From RGDT01 sp964630925 (GTDB lineage Bacteria > Planctomycetota > Planctomycetia > Gemmatales > Gemmataceae), in NCBI GenBank assembly GCA_964630925.1, contig CAZVZK010000006.1, positions 68,681-132,680 on the forward strand: DNA of 64,000 bases. The letters run 5' to 3'. A program made the translations under genes and the position numbers. Shown here in pieces: positions 23,398 to 30,518 of the stretch (positions within the stretch are counted from its first letter, which is position 1; each line of letters begins with the position of its first letter). The notes beneath the pieces were generated by a model, which was given only the letters and a program-made list of their open reading frames with translations, was not told the origin of the DNA and ran no database searches.

Positions 23398-25352
23398 CGC
23401 TCCTCCAGCCGTTTATCTTTCATCATCTGCAGCTTCTGCATCAGCAGCTCGATCTCACGGGCCGCCCGGATCATCTCCTCGGTGGCCGGCTTCTCGGGCC
23501 ACTCGGCGAGTTTGAAGTGCTTGCCCTGGTCGTCGGGGACGGGGTCGTCGGGGTTGAGGTTCATGAGTTTGACGTAGTACACCTCAAGCTTGACCATCTG
23601 CTTGGGGCCGGTGTGGCGGGCGTTCCAGTCCTTGTACGCCCAGCGGATGTAGCCCGGCAGGGCGAACGGCGTCAGCTCCTTCGCCGCCAGGTTGAGGGTG
23701 TACTTGCGCCAGCGACCGTTCTTGAACGTCGCCTGGTAGTTCTCCGGCGGCTGCTTCTGGTCCAGGCTCGGGGGCGTCCCGCCCATCAGAAGCTCCACGC
23801 GCGAGCCGTCGGCCAGGGTGCCGGCGGCGTAGTACCAGCCGACGTGGCGGGCCGGGCGCGGCGCGAACACGCCCCAGCCCTGCTCCAGGCCGGACACCGA
23901 CCCGAATTGCAGGAACGGGATCGGGATCGCCTCCTCGAAGAACCTGTTCAGCGGCGTGTACTGGTCGGCGGGCCGCTGCATCCCCGACGGCGTCGGGTGC
24001 ATGTACTCCGAGCCGATGTTCCGCAGGTTGTACAGCAGGACGTACCCGAACATCAGCATCAGCAGGGTCACCGCCAGCGGCCCCGCCGGCGGCGCCCACC
24101 CCGGCTCGCCCTGCTTCGGATCCTCCGCGGCCTTCGCGCCGCCGTATCCCGAAGTCAGCGCCGCCAGCAGGCCGGCCAGCCCCGGCACCGCCCCCACCAC
24201 CCACGCCAGCGGCGAGAAGATCGGCGACAGCCGGAAGGCATGAACCACGGCCTCGCCACCCGTGCGTTCGGCGCCGTCGGCCCCGACGACGGCCCAGCCG
24301 CCCTGCGTGCGGACACGCTGCAACAGCCCGCCCGTGGCCGCCTCAATGGCCCCCGCGCCGAACAGAAGGAACGTCCGCCAGACGTGGGCGGCCCGGGCCG
24401 CCCAAGGCCTCTCCGGGTCGTAGACGATCCGCGTCGCGTCCAATCCCGGCGTCTTCCAGTGCCGCTCGAGGCGGTCCCAGAAGGACGTGGGGATGAGCGC
24501 CATCCAGATGGCGCAGGCGATCCACGGGAACAGGCTCAGCTCCAGCGACAGCCCCAGGCCGGCGTGGAACATGACGAACAGGAAGATGACCGCGAGGCGC
24601 TGCAGCCCGACGTGGAAGGGCAGGAGCAGGACCACCGGGCCGACCGTCTCCAGCCAGACGCTGAGCTGGGTCATCCAGTAGCAGAGGGTGTGGGACTCAC
24701 GCATGAGCTTGCCGAAGCGGGTGGAGAAGCTCTCGACCTGGAGGGCGAGGAGGACGGCGGTGCCCTTCTCGCGCCACTCCGGGAGCCACTTCCACGCCGC
24801 CGCGAACAGGTACATGATGAAGATCTGGCCGATGAAGACGAACGAGGCGAAGGAGAGGACGGACTTCTCCTTCGCCTGCCGGCCCGCGCCGCAAGAGTCC
24901 ACGGACCAGCACGCCCCCAGCGGCAGGAAGGTGCCCCAGAGGAGGACGGCGCGCATGAGCTGGTCGGACCCCTGGATGACGCCGGGGTTGCGGGCGTGGA
25001 CGGAGATGAGGAGGAAGAAGCTCATGAACGTGGCGAGCGGGGTCAGCCAGCCGACGAGGAGCATGAGGCCGAACCACATGGCGAGGGCGGCGAGGGCCGC
25101 CTGCCACCACCAGGCCCCGGAGAGCATGTGGGCGGAGACGGGGATGAGCTGACCCTGGAGGAGCGGGCGGGGCAGCAGGCCGTCGTCGGAGTACATGATG
25201 CCGAGGTCGGGCAGGCGGTCGTACCAGTCGAGCAGCACCATGACGGCGATGCAGACGCGGAACAGCGCCAGCGAGCGCAGGTCGAGGGCGAAGAACTCGC
25301 GGAAGGGGAAGTAGGCCGCCATGTCGGGCGGCCGGTCACCGGCTCGGCTCAT
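23394..25352 (-). CDS. HTTM-domain (vitamin K-dependent carboxylase-like) membrane protein
   Basis: 652 residues. The N-terminal 300 residues match the HTTM domain: a LFRVCIAVMVLLDWYDRLPD entry helix, a periplasmic loop, then WWWQAALAALAMWFGLMLLV and several further helices. A long middle region has another helix (LAVTLLMLMFGYVLLYNLR). The last 220 residues form a soluble domain, including VFAPRPARHVGWYYAAGTLA and a charged C-terminal helix rich in Glu, Lys and Met. HTTM proteins are related to gamma-glutamyl carboxylase, but catalytic residues cannot be confirmed here. ATG 25322 is an alternative start. The gene overlaps the NatA-like gene. Confidence 0.85.
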   Translation of the reverse strand: MSRAGDRPPDMAAYFPFREFFALDLRSLALFRVCIAVMVLLDWYDRLPDLGIMYSDDGLLPRPLLQGQLIPVSAHMLSGAWWWQAALAALAMWFGLMLLVGWLTPLATFMSFFLLISVHARNPGVIQGSDQLMRAVLLWGTFLPLGACWSVDSCGAGRQAKEKSVLSFASFVFIGQIFIMYLFAAAWKWLPEWREKGTAVLLALQVESFSTRFGKLMRESHTLCYWMTQLSVWLETVGPVVLLLPFHVGLQRLAVIFLFVMFHAGLGLSLELSLFPWIACAIWMALIPTSFWDRLERHWKTPGLDATRIVYDPERPWAARAAHVWRTFLLFGAGAIEAATGGLLQRVRTQGGWAVVGADGAERTGGEAVVHAFRLSPIFSPLAWVVGAVPGLAGLLAALTSGYGGAKAAEDPKQGEPGWAPPAGPLAVTLLMLMFGYVLLYNLRNIGSEYMHPTPSGMQRPADQYTPLNRFFEEAIPIPFLQFGSVSGLEQGWGVFAPRPARHVGWYYAAGTLADGSRVELLMGGTPPSLDQKQPPENYQATFKNGRWRKYTLNLAAKELTPFALPGYIRWAYKDWNARHTGPKQMVKLEVYYVKLMNLNPDDPVPDDQGKHFKLAEWPEKPATEEMIRAAREIELLMQKLQMMKDKRLEER

Positions 25353-25380
25353 CCTGCGCTCCTGTCCCGGAGAAGATGGC

Positions 25381-25539
25381 TCACCACAGAGGCACAGAGG
25401 TCACAGAGAAAGCCCAGAGGAAGCAATAATGCAGAGATAGAAAACAAGCACTGTTTTTTACATGCATTGGCTGTCTTCTCCGTATTCTCTTGTCCTCTCT
25501 TGTCTTCTCTTCTCTGTGTCCTCTGTGTCCCTGTGGTGA
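25381..25539. repeat. Palindromic CACAGAG-type element
   Basis: The left arm (25381-25412, beginning TCACCACAGAGGCACAGAGG) and the right arm (25509-25539, ending GTGTCCCTGTGGTGA) are imperfect reverse complements with repeated CACAGAG units. The interior is distinctly AT-rich (AATAATGCAGAGATAGAAAA, CTGTTTTTTACATGC). The element fills the gap between two minus-strand genes. Similar CACAGAG palindromes are scattered in many other bacterial genomes, as far as I recall. Confidence 0.8.
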
Positions 25540-25556
25540 ATCCTCCTGCAAACCTC

Positions 25557-26213
25557 CTACGAGCGGGCGCCGAAGTAGAACCCGACGATGCCCGCCAGGA
25601 TCGCCTCGACCAGCAAGAAGTCGATCTGCGTCTTCGGCAGGCCGAGGTTGATCAGGCGGCCCAGCATGAGGACGCCGAGGAGGATCAGCCCCAGCAGGGC
25701 GAACCAGGCCTGCACGTCGAGGAACCAGGGGGGCAGTTGCTGCGGGTACAGCCAGCGCATCGCCCCCGTGATGACGTAGCCGAGGAAGAAGCCGGCGACC
25801 AGCACCAGCCCCAGCCGCAGGGCCAGTTTGGGGTCGGGCATCTGGAAGGAATCGATGGCGTCGGGGTGCTGCCACATGTAGTACCCCAGGCCGACGTAGC
25901 CGACGAGCAGGAGGAAGCGGACGGAGCCCCTGGGCAGGCCCAGCGCGGACAGGCCGCCCTGCTCGCGGACGCGGTGGACGGTGAAGTAGTGGGTCATGAT
26001 CATGATCGACAGGCAGATCAGGGAGACGAAGGCCAGCGACGCCTCGGGGTTGACCAGCAGGCGCTTGCCGTCGGGGCCGGTGCTCAGGGCCAGGAACCAC
26101 ATGTACGCCAGGACACCGAGGCCGAGGAGGGCGCGGATGCTGCCCGCCGGCCAGCCCAGCGCGTGCCTCGTGGGCGGCGGGGGTGGGGGGGCGGGGGCCG
26201 GGACGGTCGCCAT
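25557..26213 (-). CDS. Polytopic inner-membrane protein of unknown function
   Basis: 218 residues from ATG 26213, which has CGGAGGA just upstream; the frame is open to 26369 but that part overlaps rplM and its promoter. After a Pro-rich N-terminus (PAPAPPPPPPTRHALG) six hydrophobic helices are visible, for example SIRALLGLGVLAYMWFLAL, SLAFVSLICLSIMIM, FLLLVGYVGLGYYMW and FLLVEAILAGIVGFYF. No transport or enzyme signature was seen. It is divergent from rplM. Confidence 0.8.
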   Translation of the reverse strand: MATVPAPAPPPPPPTRHALGWPAGSIRALLGLGVLAYMWFLALSTGPDGKRLLVNPEASLAFVSLICLSIMIMTHYFTVHRVREQGGLSALGLPRGSVRFLLLVGYVGLGYYMWQHPDAIDSFQMPDPKLALRLGLVLVAGFFLGYVITGAMRWLYPQQLPPWFLDVQAWFALLGLILLGVLMLGRLINLGLPKTQIDFLLVEAILAGIVGFYFGARS

Positions 26214-26286
26214 GGAGTCCTCCGGGGTGGTGCTGGGCAAGGGGTACTTCGTCGCCGGGCCGTGGTTCTCCAACCATTTTCCGCCC

Positions 26287-26314
26287 TTGACGGCCACGCC
26301 GACACCCCTATCAT
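26287..26314 (+). promoter_or_regulatory. Sigma-70-type promoter of rplM-rpsI
   Basis: TTGACG at 26287-26292 and TATCAT at 26309-26314 are separated by 16 bp, close to the housekeeping consensus. The -10 lies 35 nt before ATG 26350. It overlaps the 5' region of the divergent membrane-protein gene. Confidence 0.75.
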
Positions 26315-26349
26315 GAGGGTTTTCGTGGAAGCAGGCGCGGGAACGAACA

Positions 26350-26784
26350 ATGTCAACCTTCATGGCCAAGCCGCTGACCTTCGAGCGGCGCTGGTACGTG
26401 ATCGACGCGGCCGATCAGGTGGTGGGCCGCCTGGCCGTCACCATCGCCAACATCCTGCGCGGGAAGCACCGCCCGGAGTACACGCCCCACTGTGACACGG
26501 GCGACTTCGTCATCGTCACGAACGTCGAGAAGGTCCGCTTCACCGGCAAGAAGCTGGAGCAGAAGACCTACCACTGGTATACGCGCTACCCCGGCGGGTA
26601 CAAGACCGCGACCGCCAAGGAGTGGATGGAGAAGCACCCCGAGCGCATCCTCAAGGAGGCGGTGAAGCGCATGGTGCCGCGGAACCGCCTCGGCCGGGCC
26701 CAGATGACCAAGCTGAAGCTGGTGGTCGGGCCGAAGCACACGCACCAGGCGCAGCAGCCCATCGAATTCAAGATCGCGAACTGA
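26350..26784 (+). CDS. rplM: 50S ribosomal protein L13
   Basis: 144 residues, the usual size. It begins MSTFMAKPLTFERRWYVIDA, aligning with bacterial L13, followed by VVGRLAVTIANILRGKH, the conserved HCDTGDFVIVTN and the MVPRNRLGRAQM segment. L13 is an early assembly protein of the large subunit. As in most bacteria it is followed immediately by rpsI (13-nt gap), forming a two-gene operon. Confidence 0.98.
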   Translation: MSTFMAKPLTFERRWYVIDAADQVVGRLAVTIANILRGKHRPEYTPHCDTGDFVIVTNVEKVRFTGKKLEQKTYHWYTRYPGGYKTATAKEWMEKHPERILKEAVKRMVPRNRLGRAQMTKLKLVVGPKHTHQAQQPIEFKIAN

Positions 26785-26797
26785 TCCGGGAGAGACG

Positions 26798-27349
26798 ATG
26801 TCCGCCGACAGCAGCCTGATCTTCACGCCGCCGGTCCAGCAACGCAGGGAGCGGCCCCCGGTCTTCCTGAACAAGAAGCGAGCCTACCTCGGCACGGGCC
26901 GGCGCAAGACCGCCGTCGCCCGCGTGTTCCTGACCGACGGCACCGGCAAGGTCACGGTCAACAAGAAGCCCCTCGACGTGTACTTCACCGAGGTCAAGGA
27001 CCACAACTCCGTCCTCGGCCCGCTGCGTGTGACGGACATGGCCGGGCGGGTGGACGTGACCGTGAACGTCAAGGGCGGGGGCTTCACCGGCCAGGCCGGG
27101 GCCATCTGCCAGGGCGTGGCCCGCGCGCTGAAGGGGATGTTCGGGCTGGACACCGCCCGCGCCGCGGCCCCGCCGCCGCCCGCCGCCGAGGGCCAGCCGG
27201 CCGCCGCCGCCGCCCCCGAGGACGCGGTCGTGACGATGGCGAAGCGTCTGCGCGACAGCGGTTACCTGACGCGCGACGGGCGCATGAAGGAGCGGAAGAA
27301 GTACGGCCGCAAGGGCGCCCGCAAGTCGTTCCAGTTCAGCAAGCGTTGA
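26798..27349 (+). CDS. rpsI: 30S ribosomal protein S9 with an internal Ala/Pro-rich insertion
   Basis: The 183-residue protein is longer than the typical 130. Residues 29-45 hold the conserved YLGTGRRKTAVARVFL, and the C-terminus ends GRKGARKSFQFSKR, the tail that reaches the P-site tRNA. There is an N-terminal extension of about 28 residues. A low-complexity insertion of about 25 residues (AAAPPPPAAEGQPAAAAAP) lies near residues 122-147, just before the conserved segment leading into the C-terminal tail. The insertion is encoded in frame and the flanking sequence is intact. It is co-transcribed with rplM. Confidence 0.97.
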   Translation: MSADSSLIFTPPVQQRRERPPVFLNKKRAYLGTGRRKTAVARVFLTDGTGKVTVNKKPLDVYFTEVKDHNSVLGPLRVTDMAGRVDVTVNVKGGGFTGQAGAICQGVARALKGMFGLDTARAAAPPPPAAEGQPAAAAAPEDAVVTMAKRLRDSGYLTRDGRMKERKKYGRKGARKSFQFSKR

Positions 27350-27377
27350 TCCCGGCGTCCGGGGATGGATCATCGGC

Positions 27378-27410
27378 GGGCCGCCCCGGTAGGGGCGGCC
27401 CGTTCCGTTT
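27378..27410 (+). terminator. Intrinsic terminator after rpsI
   Basis: A perfect 10-bp stem, GGGCCGCCCC with loop GGTA and GGGGCGGCCC (27378-27401), lies 28 nt after the rpsI stop and is followed by GTTCCGTTT. Confidence 0.8.
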
Positions 27411-27425
27411 GGCGGCGTGGGCGGC

Positions 27426-27431
27426 TACAAT
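27426..27431 (+). promoter_or_regulatory. Putative -10 element TACAAT
   Basis: TACAAT lies 26 nt before ATG 27458; TTCCGT 17 bp upstream is a possible -35. It would drive the unknown gene and the HEPN gene. Confidence 0.5.
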
Positions 27432-27457
27432 GGGGCGATGCATCGGAGGGATCACCC

Positions 27458-27868
27458 ATGACGATGTCGGAGCTCATCGCGGAGGTGTCGTCCCTGTCGA
27501 GGGCGACGCACGGGTATTACGAGCGGGAGCTGCCGAGGTGGTTCCCGAAGTACCCCTTCGTCCAGGAGGGCGAGACGGAGGGGCCGCCGCCGCCCGAGGA
27601 GGCGAGGCTGCGCGACCTGTTGGATGGTTTGCCGGATGAGACGTTGTACGCGCTCTCCACCATCGAACGCATCGGGCAGCACGGCCTGCCCGCTGACGAC
27701 CCCGAGGCCGGGTACGAGCAGAACAGGAAGGCGATGGAGCCTCGGCTGGCGAGCTTCCGGCTGTTGCGGAATCAGTATCTGGCCGAGGAGCTGGCGGAGG
27801 GCGTGGCGCGGCTGAAGGCCGCCGGATTCGACGTGGATAGCCTGCCGCTGCCCCTGGCCGTCGGCTGA
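27458..27868 (+). CDS. Hypothetical protein, partner of the HEPN gene
   Basis: 136 residues from ATG 27458 with GGAGG 8 nt upstream; ATG 27464 is two codons further in. The sequence is soluble, acidic and mostly helical: MSELIAEVSSLSRATHGYYE, then a Pro/Glu-rich linker, LDGLPDETLYALSTIERIG and a C-terminal helix LAEELAEGVARLKAAGFDV. There is a faint resemblance to small proteins of the DUF3775 type, which I would not assert. The gene is 12 nt upstream of the HEPN gene and shares its likely promoter. Confidence 0.75.
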   Translation: MTMSELIAEVSSLSRATHGYYERELPRWFPKYPFVQEGETEGPPPPEEARLRDLLDGLPDETLYALSTIERIGQHGLPADDPEAGYEQNRKAMEPRLASFRLLRNQYLAEELAEGVARLKAAGFDVDSLPLPLAVG

Positions 27869-27880
27869 AGGAGGGTGGCC

Positions 27881-28450
27881 GTGCCGTCCGTCGCCTGGAC
27901 CGCGTATCTGGAGCAGCTCTTGCTCGACGCCGTCCGCCTCGACGAGCTGTATGCCGGCTTGCGAGGCGGCGGGGCCTCCGCGGCCCAGCTCGCCGTCCTG
28001 AACCGATCCGCCGTCGTCGCGAGCGTGTCTGCGTGGGAGTCGTACATCGAGGAGCTGATGCGTGAGTCGCTCCGGGTGCTGCGCCCGCCTCCGCCGCTCC
28101 TCGGGGCGTGGCCGGCCCTGAGTGCCCTGGTCCTGAATCAGCTCGGGAGATTCAACAACCCGAGCCCGGCCAACGTCGCCCGGCTCATCCAGGATTGCCT
28201 GGGGTTGGCCGACGTCCGTCCCTCGTGGGGTTGGCAGAACTGCACCCCCGCACAGGCCGAGCAGCGTCTCACGGATCTGCTCACGCTCCGGCACCAGATC
28301 GCCCACGGCGTGAATCCCCGGCCGAGCGTCCCGCACTCGTACACCGGCATCCTGCCGGGCTTCATCCGCCGCCTCGCCCGCTGCACCGACGACGCCGTCC
28401 GCCAGCATCTGGTCACCGTTCACGGCTCCCTCAACCCCTGGCCCGCTTGA
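27881..28450 (+). CDS. HEPN-domain protein, putative ribonuclease
   Basis: 189 residues. GTG 27881 is chosen as start because AAGGAGG (27868-27874) is 6 nt upstream of it and directly abuts the alternative GTG 27875. The N-terminal helix has LNRSAVVASVSAWESYIEEL, the C-terminal part LTDLLTLRHQIAHGVNP. The RxxxxH motif (Arg137, His142) followed by G is the catalytic signature of HEPN nucleases. The overall layout resembles the RiboL-PSP or MAE_28990-like groups. Such proteins cut RNA in toxin, abortive-infection or stress systems. Partnership with the preceding gene is inferred from spacing. Confidence 0.72.
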   Translation: MPSVAWTAYLEQLLLDAVRLDELYAGLRGGGASAAQLAVLNRSAVVASVSAWESYIEELMRESLRVLRPPPPLLGAWPALSALVLNQLGRFNNPSPANVARLIQDCLGLADVRPSWGWQNCTPAQAEQRLTDLLTLRHQIAHGVNPRPSVPHSYTGILPGFIRRLARCTDDAVRQHLVTVHGSLNPWPA

Positions 28451-28471
28451 CCCCGAACGGAGGTGAATGAG

Positions 28472-29236
28472 TTGATCGAGGTCACCGCTCTCGTCAAGGA
28501 CCACGGCCCCCTCAAGGTCCTCCGTGGCGTCTCCCTCGCCGTCAAGCGCGGCGAGGTCGCCGCCGTCATCGGGCCGTCCGGCGGCGGCAAGAGCACCCTC
28601 CTCCGCTGCATCAACGGCCTGGAGACGTTCGAGGGCGGCGGCATCGACGTGGCGGGGCTCAAACTCGCGCCGGGGCCTGTGCCATCAGAGACCCTGCAGG
28701 GCGTCCGCCGCAGGGTCGGGATGGTGTTCCAGCAGTTCCACCTGTTCCCGCACATGAGCGTCCTCGACAACGTCCTGGCCGGGCCCACGCTCGCGCAGGG
28801 CCGGCCCCGCGCCGAGGCCGAGCCGGAGTGCCGCCGGCTGCTGGACCGTGTGGGGCTGGCCGACAAGGCGGACGCACGGCCCGAGCAGCTCTCCGGCGGG
28901 CAGCAGCAGCGCGTCGCCATCGCCCGCACGCTGGCGGTCCGCCCGGAGGCGATCCTCTTCGACGAGCCGACCAGCGCCCTCGACCCGGTGATGGCCAACG
29001 AGGTGCTGCGCGTGATGGCCGACCTGGCCGGCGACGGCATGACGATGCTGGTCGTGACCCACGCCATGAGCTTCGCGCGGCAGGCGGCCCACACGGTCCA
29101 CGTCATGGCCGAGGGGGTCGTCGCCGAGTCCGGGCCGCCGGCGCAGGTGTTCGGCGACCCGAGGGCCGAGACGACGCGGCGCTTCCTCGGCCACGCCTCC
29201 GACGGCATCCGCCCCTCGGGGACGTTCACTTCTTGA
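28472..29236 (+). CDS. GlnQ-type polar amino acid ABC transporter ATPase
   Basis: 254 residues. Start chosen at TTG 28472, because GGAGGTGA (28459-28466) is correctly spaced for it and the product then begins MIEVTALVKDHGPLKVLRGV like GlnQ. The annotated-looking GTG 28463 overlaps that site. It has Walker A GPSGGGKST, the Q-loop VFQQFHLFPHM, signature LSGGQQQR, Walker B ILFDEPTSALDP and the switch His in VVTHAMSF. These features match ATPases of polar amino acid importers. No permease or binding-protein gene is adjacent, so it must work with components elsewhere. Confidence 0.93.
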   Translation: MIEVTALVKDHGPLKVLRGVSLAVKRGEVAAVIGPSGGGKSTLLRCINGLETFEGGGIDVAGLKLAPGPVPSETLQGVRRRVGMVFQQFHLFPHMSVLDNVLAGPTLAQGRPRAEAEPECRRLLDRVGLADKADARPEQLSGGQQQRVAIARTLAVRPEAILFDEPTSALDPVMANEVLRVMADLAGDGMTMLVVTHAMSFARQAAHTVHVMAEGVVAESGPPAQVFGDPRAETTRRFLGHASDGIRPSGTFTS

Positions 29237-29238
29237 CC

Positions 29239-29367
29239 GGGTCGGCCGGCGTCTCTTGCCGGGTGGCCGGGGTCGGCTTTGAGACCCCGCGCGCGGGGCC
29301 TGATCCGGGGTCTCAAAGCCGACCGGCTCTGGCGACCCCGGCCACACAAGAATCCGCCGGCCGACCC
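29239..29367. repeat. Three-tier palindromic element, GTGGCCGGGGTCGG family (copy 1)
   Basis: Three nested inverted repeats are present. The outer arms are GGGTCGGCCGGCG at 29239-29251 with its complement at 29355-29367. The middle arms are GTGGCCGGGGTCG at 29263-29275 with 29333-29345. The inner arms are GTCGGCTTTGAGACCCCG at 29272-29289 with 29306-29323, a perfect 18-bp stem. The submotif GGCTCTGGCGACCCCGG is shared with the element at 40903-41012. Confidence 0.85.
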
Positions 29368-29570
29368 CTTCGTTGAACGGTATTGCGGTTAGAGGGGTCG
29401 AATCGGCCATCCGCCAGCGACTCGAATCCGAATGCATTGAAGCAGGCGAGACGCACCATCTCCGGCGTCCACGCATCGGCATAATGGACGTCGGCCGCGT
29501 GAATCCTGTCCGGGGCCAAGGCGAGGGCCGGCCGCAGCCAGGCAGAGGCACGCTCGACGAGGCTATCCAC
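29313..29570 (-). pseudogene. Hypothetical short gene, 3' end inside the palindromic element
   Basis: GTG 29570 is preceded by GGAGAG at a good distance, and the first 65 codons read like a real protein (ASAWLRPALALAPDRIHAAD, WTPEMVRLACFNAFGFESLA). The final codons run into the repeat element and give Arg/Ala-rich sequence before the stop at 29313. I read it as a gene whose 3' end has been replaced by the element. It could also be a small intact gene of unknown function. Confidence 0.4.
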
Positions 29571-29600
29571 GTTGCTCTCCGGATGTGATGACCCAGCGGG

Positions 29601-30389
29601 TCACCCCTTCACCGTCCTGGCCAACCTGCCCGTCACCCACCCCGCCTCGTCCTCACCCAGCGGAAGCCGGGCCGAGTAGTTCAGCAGGTCGCGGTAGCCC
29701 GTCCCCTTATAGATCCGGTCCACCAGGGGCTGGAGCGGGACCGTGATGTCGGGGTCGCGCCCCGCCAGTGGCACGGTCAGCGGCGGCAAGGGGGAGCGGT
29801 AGCCGGCGGGGGTGACCAGGCAGCGCGTCCCGGGTTTGCGACAGAGGAGCGTGTAATACGGCGAGTCGGGCCACGCACCCGCCATCGGCATCCGCGTGCC
29901 GCCGAGCAACAGGTCGATCTCGATGAAGTGAACGTCCCCGAGCAACATGGATTGGCGCTTGCGGAGGTAGAGGTCGCGGCCCTCCTCCCCGGCGTGCTTG
30001 TTGGCCGGCGAGATGACCTCGATGCAGGTGACGAGGTGCTTGTCGGCCCCCCCGCGGATCTCGATGAACCTCTGCCGGTACGTCTCGGGGATCACCGGCT
30101 CCATCAGGATGGCCCCGGCCGTCGCGGGGGCCGCCCGGCCGTGCCCCGGCCTGCGGGACGACCTCGGGCGGAGGACGGCGACGTCGGGGACGCCGGTGGC
30201 GATCTCCTTCTCGTCCTCGCCGACGGTGACGAGGTAGGTCCTCTCCTCCACCACGCAGTGGTAGCCCTTCGGTAACTGCCGGGCGATGGCCTCCTTGATC
30301 CCCACGCTCAAGCTCGTGTGGAAGTCGCGCCAGTAGCCCGACGCCTCGATGTACGGGTCCATGCCTGGGAACGGTGATCTCTTGGCCAT
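29601..30389 (-). CDS. DUF4058 family protein
   Basis: 262 residues from ATG 30389, preceded by GGAGGGAG and a CATAAT -10. The N-terminus has the hallmark SPFPGMDPYIEASGYWRDFH, followed by RTYLVTVGEDEKEIATGVPD, TCIEVISPANKH and LLGDVHFIEIDLL. DUF4058 proteins are numerous in planctomycetes and cyanobacteria. The EVISPANK and EIDLL segments recall PD-(D/E)XK-like nuclease folds, but no activity is proven. Soluble and monocistronic. Confidence 0.9.
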   Translation of the reverse strand: MAKRSPFPGMDPYIEASGYWRDFHTSLSVGIKEAIARQLPKGYHCVVEERTYLVTVGEDEKEIATGVPDVAVLRPRSSRRPGHGRAAPATAGAILMEPVIPETYRQRFIEIRGGADKHLVTCIEVISPANKHAGEEGRDLYLRKRQSMLLGDVHFIEIDLLLGGTRMPMAGAWPDSPYYTLLCRKPGTRCLVTPAGYRSPLPPLTVPLAGRDPDITVPLQPLVDRIYKGTGYRDLLNYSARLPLGEDEAGWVTGRLARTVKG

Positions 30390-30405
30390 GTCTCCCTCCG
30401 CCGGC

Positions 30406-30411
30406 ATTATG
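30406..30411 (-). promoter_or_regulatory. Putative -10 element CATAAT for the DUF4058 gene
   Basis: On the minus strand CATAAT lies 16 nt before ATG 30389, implying a very short leader. Confidence 0.3.
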
Positions 30412-30518
30412 CCGGCCCCTGACCGCCCCCGCAAGGCGAACGCCGGGACGCGGGACGCGATGGACACGCCCGGCCCCTTTCGCTATTCCGGCGGACGCCC
30501 GATCCACGGAGTACCGCC

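Noticed and set aside
26214..26369. An N-terminal extension of the polytopic membrane protein to 26369
   Set aside because: The extra 52 residues are not membrane-like, overlap the rplM promoter and start, and a better Shine-Dalgarno precedes ATG 26213.
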